A stretch of 64,000 bases of DNA from Cyrtodaria siliqua (taxonomy: Eukaryota > Mollusca > Bivalvia > Adapedonta > Hiatellidae): the NCBI GenBank assembly GCA_037043455.1, contig JAWPHD010001344.1, positions 62,001 to 126,000 of the forward strand, given 5' to 3'. Within the stretch, counting starts at the first letter, position 1; each line of letters starts with the position of its first letter. The translations under genes were made by a program, and so were the position numbers. Below the pieces are notes generated by a model. It was not told the DNA's origin, ran no database searches, and saw only the letters and a program-made list of their open reading frames with translations. Below are positions 40,701 through 49,700 of the stretch, piece after piece.

Positions 40701-43700
40701 TAACACTGGAGTTCCATTGATTTAGTTAAAAATGCTGTACTTTGCCTCGTTAAGACAATAGAGCCTTCATTTTACATCTGATCTTTGCCAAACTTTACCA
40801 GATACATGTAGATATCAATGAAAGCTCGGACAAATTTGAAAAAACAGCCAAATCAGGTTAGAAATACCAGAGTTACGGCCCTTGATTTAGTTAAAAATGC
40901 TGTATTTTGCGTTATTAAGATGATAGCTCCTTTATTTGACCGGATTTCAACGAAACTTTGTAGCAGAAGGGATGATCAGTACCAAATCTAGTTGTGCATA
41001 TCATCACCGTGTTCCAGTTGAATGTTTTTTGGCAGAGTTGTGGCCCTTTAAAGGGACACTGTCCGTAAGTAAGCAGATATTGAGCATAACCAAATAACTG
41101 TCTGACTTTTATTCATTGAAATGCATACATGAAAACATGAGGATAGACCCTAAGAAGTATGTAGGAATACATTCGTGAGTTTGAAAAAAAAAAAGTTTTA
41201 ATTATTAAATGTAAATAAAGTGGGACCCACAATATTTACCTTTTATGCGTTCACGTGACTTCCATAGCGCACTAGGTTTTCACCATAGTATGTATTGTGT
41301 AATATGTATAGCCCGCTTAGCTCAGTCGGGAGCGAGTTCCGACAACTTTACGCTCACGCACATTTATTTTTACTGCGAGTTTGGGCTGCGAGTTCAAACC
41401 CACGAAGTTGATTTGCATTTTTTTGTACCGCGATTGAATTCCGTTAAACAATCTTGCTTTTAATTAGTAAATATTGAATAATGTTTAGTGTATAATGTTT
41501 GCAAACATAATTATTGCGTGTTTTATAAGCTAAAAGTTACGGACAGTGTCCCTTTAAAGGTTTTAATACACAAACTTTGTCTGGACTATTTTTCCTGAGC
41601 CCCTGGCTGGATTTCAACGAAACATTGCAGGGATGATCAGTACTAAGCTTAGTTATGCATATCATTGCCATGTTTCGGTTGAAAGATTTTTGATGGAGTT
41701 ATGGCCCTTTAAAGGTTTTAATACACTAAATTGTACAGACTAGTTCTTATGAATCCCTGGCCAGATTTCAACAAAACTTGGCAGGGATGATCAGTACCAT
41801 GCCTAGTTGCGAATATCTTTGCCATGTTCTGGTAGAATGATTTTTGTAGTCGCCTCTTTGTCCATCCTTTCATCCTTACATGTACGTCCCTCCGTCTGTT
41901 ACACTTTATCCGGAGCATAACTTCAAAACTACTGATGGGACTGCAATAAAACTTCACACAATGATAGAGGGCAATTAAAGAAAGTGAAGTGCAGAGTGCA
42001 AGCACTTTAAATCTTGTCTTATTCAAATTAGAGTTATTACCCTTTGTAATTTTATACTTAGAGTTTTTGTCGGGAGCATGTCTTCAAAACTATTGATGGT
42101 TCTGCAATGAAACTTCACAGAATGATAGAAGGCAATGAGAGGAAATGCAGAGTGCAAGAACTGTAACTCTGTCTCATTCAAATTAGAGTTATTGCCCTTT
42201 GTTACTTTATTCTTAGAACTTTTGTCCGGAGCATAACTTCAAAACTACTGATGGGACTACAATGAAACTTCACACAAAGATAGAGGACAATGAGAGAAAG
42301 TGCAGAGTTCTACAACCAATCTTCATTCAAATTAGAGTTATTGCCGTTTTGTCCAAAGCATAAGTCAAAAACTACTAATGTATCTTCAAATTAAAAACTG
42401 CTGGGTGATGCAAGGCCATATGATAAGTTTCGAGGAGCATCCATTGGTTCTACCGATTTTCTTGTTGACTGAGTTATGGCCCCGTATACACAAACTTTAT
42501 CCGGACAAGTTTTCCTGAAATGGCTGGATTTCAGAGAAACTTGGCAGGAATGACCAGTACCAAGCCTAGTTGCACTTATCGTTGTTGTGTTCCCCACCAC
42601 AGACTCGATATAGCACGTAGAACGATACAGGCCCTCTTGGGCTTCTTGTTTACAATTGTGATCCCACCATGCCATGTTTACTTTAGTAGCAGAGATGTTG
42701 ACATGGCTTACTATATGTAATTTATATTGCGTCAAACTCAACACATATCATCAGATAAATTTTGACTTGCATTAGAATAGCAGTTATAATAGAAGTTATA
42801 ATCGCAAGCCTCAACATAACTTGAGCATATGACTTAAAGATTTTTAAAAGCGACATTAAACCCAAACAGATGTTAGCGAAACTTTCTATGCTACCTGAAA
42901 TCTTTAGGGGAGCATTTAGTTGCCATCATGTCTGTCCATCCCACTCTCTCTCTGTCTGCTAGTGTTGGGAATCGGCTGAAAATTCATGATCAATCATCAG
43001 AATGTTTAACCGACCGATGATCGATCATTAATCGATTAAACATGGCTGCTATAAAAGACAATTGTAAGCCTTTTTCAGGCTATAATGAAGAAACGAATCA
43101 CATTTCAAGTATGTTCTGGTAATAAAGAAACTGAATGAGACTCACAGACCAACTAATATTTAAAAAAATAAGTTGTGATACCAACTATAAATTAATACTT
43201 GATTACTAAAGTCTTGTTGCAAAATTATAACTCATTTTATTATGCCCCCAAAGGGTGGCATGTAGTACTTGCACTGTCCGTCAGTCAGTCAGTCAGTCAG
43301 TCATTACCTTTGTTTGTTTGTTTGTTCGTTCGTTTGTTCGTCCATACAATCGTGTCCGGTTAATAACTCTGACTATATTGAACTGATTTTCAAATAACTT
43401 GGCACAATTGCTCACCACAACAAGCCGACTTGTCGCGCACAAAATTCAGGTACGTGGCTCCAAGGTCAAGGTCACACTTAGAGGTCAAAGTTCAAAATAA
43501 ATCTCTTTCGTGTCTGGTTAATAACTCTGACATTCATGGACAGATTTTCAAATAACTTGGCAGAAGTGCTCACCACAACAACACAACGTGTCGTACACAA
43601 AACCAAGGTCCGTGGCTCTAAGGTCAAGGTCACACTTAGAGGTCAAGGGTCAAATTGTGTCGGGTCAATAACTCTGGCATTCATGGACAGATTTTCAAAT

Positions 43701-46700
43701 AACTTGGCACAAGTGCTAACCACAATAAGATGACTTGTCACGCACACAATCCAGGTCCGTGGATCTAAGATCAAGGTCTCACTTAGAGGTCAAAAGTCAA
43801 ATCGTGTCCGGTCAATAACTGGCATTCATGGATGGATTTTCAAATAACTTGGCACAAGCGCTCACCACAACAAGACGACTTGTCACGCACACAATCAAGT
43901 TTGTGACTCTAAGGTCAAGGTCACACTTAGAGGTCAAAGGTCAAATTGTGTCCAGTCAATAACTCTGGCATTCCTGGATGGATTTTCAAATAACTTGGCA
44001 GAAGTGCTCTCCACAACAAGACGATGTGTTGCACACAAAATCCGGGTCCGTGGCTCCAAGGTCAAGGTCACACTGAGAGGTCAAAGGTAAAATCATGTTC
44101 GGTCAATAACTCTGGCACACTATTATATATAAATAAAACAAAGGGAAACATCATAAATCAAGGTCATACTTTGTCACTTACAGTGACATTTCTTGTATAT
44201 TTTAGTACAAGAAAATGAAATAAGCCATAGTTTTCAACAACCGAGTAAAGTCGATCATGAAAAATTGTAATTGATTAATCAGATCAGAGGCGTAACTGAT
44301 CGATCAAAATGATAAATCGAAACAACACTACTGTTTGCTCATACGTTTTTCATCCAATTTTCATGAAACTTCACAGGAATAATCGAATTGAATGTTGTTT
44401 AATGGCTCATCAACACATTATAGATTATTTAGAGCCGCCCCAGAGAGAGGGGAAGGATACATAGGAATTCGGGAACCGTGCCCTACTCTTATTTTCGAAT
44501 AGATTCCTATGGTTCTTTAACCTGCAAAGAGGATAGACCGATACACAGGACCGCCCGGTATATGTCCCCATCCGACGGACGAAAACTTTACAGAAAGTAT
44601 TGATATGATGTCTAGTAGTGCATATTGTCAGGACGTTCCAGTTGAATGATTTTTAGCGTAGTTATGGGACTTTGAACATGTTCAAATGTAAAGCATTTTC
44701 TCTCAATTCCTACATTTCTCATTTAAGTTTATCATGAAATTTGGTAGGAATTATCAATATGATGTTTCGTAGTGCATTATTGTCAGGACGTTCCAGTTGA
44801 TTTTTTTTTTGCGGAGTTCAGGGAGCATACATTGGGTTTACTACCGCTTTCTTGTTTTTACTGCTACAAAAATAAATATAAAAAGGCAGTGAATATTGAT
44901 TGATTGATTGCTATTGATTGGTAAACTGGGTCTTATTGTCTTGACATATAAAATAATATTTCAGTTAAATGAATGAATGAATGGTGTTTTACGGCACGTC
45001 AACCCCTAAATAGGTTGTATTGTGCGCAAAAACTGATGAAAGATGAATAAATGAAGTAGTAATCAAAAATTAATGTAAATATATAAAGTTGTAGCATGGT
45101 CACAGACAATTCCCTTTGTTCAGACACAGGTGTAAATCGTTTAATTCAAAATAAGACCTGTCAGAATAACTGTGAGAATAACAGAATAACTGAAATAGAG
45201 CTGAAATGGACATGCTACAAAACAAATAGAGTGTAGTTTCATCTCGTTGGTTCATTTAAACACCTCGATGTTTAAATGAACCAACTCAATGAAACCATAC
45301 TCTATCTATTACATAAAACTATTTACAAATAAGGGATGAATAATTCGGTTAAAATGTATTCATTTCAATAAGGGTCAGTAGTGGTACTGCCATGAAGTCG
45401 GCTTCAGTGTACTGCCATGAAGTCGGCTTCAGTGTACTGCCATGAAGTCGGCTTCAGTGTACTGCCATGAAGTCGGCTTCAGTGTACTGCCATGAAGTCG
45501 GCTTCAGTGTACTGCCATGAAGTCGGCTTCAGTGTACTGCCATGAAGTCGGCTTCAGTGTACTGCGATGAAGTCGGCTTCAGTGTACTGCCATGAAGTCG
45601 GCTTCAGTGTACTGCGATGAAGTCAGCTTCAGTGTACTGAAATGAAGTCAGCTTCAGTGTTCAAAGACTTGTTTACTATACATTAATAATGGCTGTGTAC
45701 CTCTGTTTACTAGTAGCAATGTCAACAAAGTCAATATGATTATGCAGTATATTTTCCATCACTATGGAACGTTTATGTACATTATGACTGTTACTTACAA
45801 TTAATGAGAGCTCTTCAAGTGCAATATCTATATTGATGCAAACATTTTCCTGTAAGTAGCCATTAAAATTAATGGAACATTGATTTTATTAACCCAGGTA
45901 TTTGAAGAAGAAAAAAATATCCATTTGCGACCCTATACCATTCCATGTTTACTTTTACAGGACTGATTATTTATAAAAACTCAACTCATAATAAGTCAAA
46001 TAAAATTAAGACTTGTTAGTCTTAATCAGTAGCAGTTATAAGTGTAACTGACCTAACACAACTCTAGCAACAGCTTCATATTATTAAAGTGATATTATCC
46101 TTGAACATATGTTGCAAGTGATAGTCATCTGTAAACATATATGTGTTAAGGGCTATTGGTCAGAAAAGAAAATCCAAAATGGATGGGGTATGGTTAATTG
46201 AAATTTTCATCCAAATGCATATTATAGGCATGAACAATGTCAATGATATAATAGATGACAGTAATTCAACACTATTGATGTGAACATAATATCAGAAACA
46301 ATATTTATTTGGCAGAAACAGTGCCCTTTATATTCGAAAAGTTTAGTACAATTTTACTCGAAGATGTTTTGTTTTTTATGTTAAATAAATTTGTCCATAG
46401 AATTGTCCATTTATCTAAAAATGGCACACGAGACATCATTTCAAAATAAAGTAAGCCATGTTATCACATCATCCAAAACTTGAAGTACACTATTAGATGA
46501 TGGCGTGACCTGCTTTTTTTTTTATGCCCCGCCATTCGAAGAATGGTGAAAAGACATATAGTGTTACCCATGTCCGTCCATGCGTCCGTGCAAATAACGA
46601 TGTCCGCACTCTAACTTAATTAGCTAATTGTTATCGGATCTTTTCCAAACTTGGTCAAATAGTATATGGGCACAATGTCTCGTGAAAAATTGTGAAATTA

Positions 46701-49700
46701 ATGGTGTCCGCACTCTAACTTGGGTAATTTTTATCCAATCTTCTCCAAACTTGGTCAAATTGTATATGGGCATAATGTCTCAGCCAAGTTTGATTTTCGG
46801 CCCCATGGACCCTGCAGTTCCAGAGTTATGGGCCTTGGAATAGTAAAAAATTGCAAAATTAATGGTGTCCATACTCTAACTTGGGTAATTGTTATCCAAT
46901 CTTCTCCAAACTTTTTCAAATTGTATAATGGCACGATGTCTCAGCCAATTTTGATTTTCGACCCCATCGCCGTATTAGTTTCAGAGTTATGGCCCTTGGA
47001 ATAGTAAAAAATTGCGAAAATAATGGTTTCCACACTTTAACTTGGGTAATTGTTATCCAATTTTCTCCAAACTCAAAGGTCAAATTGTATATGTGCTCAA
47101 TGTCTCGACCAAGTTCGATTTTTCCCTTGGAATGGTAAAAATTCACGAAATAAATATCATGGACATATTTCTAGTTCCAAAATAATTTCCAAACTGAAAG
47201 TAAGCACCTTCTTTTTGAATTCTGAGATCAAAATGGCCAAAGTACACTTCAAACTGTGCTTCACAAAAAGTAGTGCAGCATGCCCATCGTACCTTCAATT
47301 TTGACGTGGTTTTCATCAGAAGCAAGGTAAATGTTTCAGAAATAAAGGAAAACCTTCAATACATACCAGCCTCATGTCTTTCACCACTCCTATGCCTTAC
47401 TCAATAGGGCTACTTTTGCATTCCACCAGATTTGGCTGTTCTTGGCAGCAGATAATGCCTGAACTCTACACACAACTCTAGCAACTGCTTCACAAGTAAT
47501 GTACAACCTTAAAGATCTCCAGCCAAGTTAATATACCCCATTTATATAAATATACGATATACTAATAAAAAAACTTAGGAATAGCTGCCAACCACAAAAA
47601 ATATTAGTTAGAGGAGAAAAAGATGATTTTAATAAACAAATTTGTCTTCGTGAAAGTCCGGAACAATTCGGTAGTTTCCGCGCGCACTTTGCGTGATGAC
47701 GTAGATTCTGCCATTGACCTTATGGCCTGGTTGTAATCTGTTGTATTCATGCATGGTAATTTCGGGAAGACATCATATATTTATTATTTTTTATTTATTA
47801 TTTTTATGTGACAACTTATTTTGAATTATTATATTAGATAACTATTGGAAAATGGTTCACTGTGTTGCGTTTGAATGCAATACCACGAGAGCAAATGGTT
47901 CAGAAAGATTATATATAAGATCCCTGAACGAAAAGTAAAAGTATGTCAGTTTGGTTTACTTTTAGCTCAGACTTCGGCGACTATTTATCAAATCTCGAAA
48001 CGTATCCTGTAGAAAACTGCAGGAAGACAATATGCATATACTTATCAGTGGGCATTTCATCCATAAATGGAAATTGAAACATGATAAATATCCCATGCCT
48101 GTGTTTTAACTTCGGTGCTTTTGAATTGACTCGCTTATGGATCCGATATGTGACCGGAGAAATTTACACTATTTAAACCATAATGAACATTCCACTTTCA
48201 GATTCACTTATGTTTTGAACATGTATTATTTTTTATATTATTCATTATTGTTGGTTGGGATAATGCAGTACTGTACAGTAGTTTCCTAATAGATCCGCTG
48301 TGACATGTATAATTATCCAACACAAAAAGTAACTTTTAAATGGCGAGTATGCAATGAAACGAACATGCATGGTTATTCAAAATAAGCAAACACCGGCAAA
48401 CTGTCAGTAGTCATAAACCACTGATTAGTCCCACCAAGTGCCCATCAAAGGTACCGCATGACTGCAGCTACGAGTCATAAAACACATCACAGGATGTACT
48501 TCCGATGCTTGTTTTGTGTAGGTCTATGATGCGTGTAACATTCTTAGGAGTGTTTTGATGTTGGTTACACGATTACTTAAATAGAATAGGGATATCTGGG
48601 CTAAAGCTCAGTGACGTCACATACATTGTGTAAACCTGTCAATACGATGTCAAACTTGTATAGTGTGTAATTAATGAACTGTTTGTCAGAAATCATTAAG
48701 TGTTACAGTTTATTTTTAGAACATACTAAATCTAAGATAGAGCCCTATTAAAAAAAAATATATAGCTGAGATATAAAAAAATATGTTGAATATGGAGTTG
48801 ATTTTATTTTTTACGACAGTTACTTTTGGTGCGCAATCTAGCTTTTTACAACGCAATCATTCTATAAATTTGGAAACAACATTTTGTTCCATCATCCATT
48901 GATAATAAAATACTGCTGGCCTTATAAATGCTATATATTGGAGAAAAATAAACATTGCAAATACAGCACAGTAAAATATAAGGTTTTATTTCTCAAGTAA
49001 GAATATATTCAAATATAGTTATAGTATCATTTCAAAATTTCCGCCACTTCAAGAACCTCAGGTGTGAGGCATGCAGTTTCAAACACACGAGTTTCTGCGA
49101 TGAGACTGGCACTTTAAGCTATTTCCCCATAATCTCTGCAACATTTTGTGTTTTCATGGCACTGCCGTGGGTACAGCCACACCCGTAATTGAAAGAAACA
49201 CTAATCTTTGTAGACCAAGCAAAATCATATTTTAAATAAGTACTGTCTTTTATAATAAAAGAAATCAATTTGCAGGCATTCAATTGATTACGGTGACCAG
49301 AATTCATTTAGTCATACTAGGTCAATTTATCTAAAAACATGAAGGTAATATATGCAAAAAAACAACACAACAGTGACACATACTTCGGCAATAAACAATA
49401 ACAAAAAGGGCGATGCGTCGTGACTTTAGTGGGTGGGGAACAATCGATTGTCACAGCAGACATAACATCTAGAGATTGTGATTCGACTCTTTTTCATACA
49501 TGTTAGGCCTACCAGTTATTTAAACTAATGCTACTGTATAGAAAAACATATAAACCTTGACAATATGCCGGCAATGAACAAGAATGAAATGTACGATGCA
49601 TCGTCATGTTGGTGGGTGGGGTAAGACAGTCATCGAACGGTTTCATTTTACAAAACAGACAACGTAATTCGACTTGCTCACGTCCCTGTCATACTTAAAT

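Larger units (their letters stand above)
42905..44845 (+). mobile_element. Tandem-monomer element carrying two nested insertions
   Basis: Begins aggggagcatttagttgcca and tgtctgtccatccc. It is broken at 42960 by a hAT-like element, resumes at 44331 (tcatacgtttttcatccaat), is broken again at 44385 by an S3 copy, and ends with two monomers (aggacgttccagttga) and ggtttactaccgctttcttg. Confidence 0.6.

Noticed and set aside
41300..41410. tRNA gene inside the piggyBac-type MITE
   Set aside because: A- and B-box-like phrases are present but the stems between them do not form.
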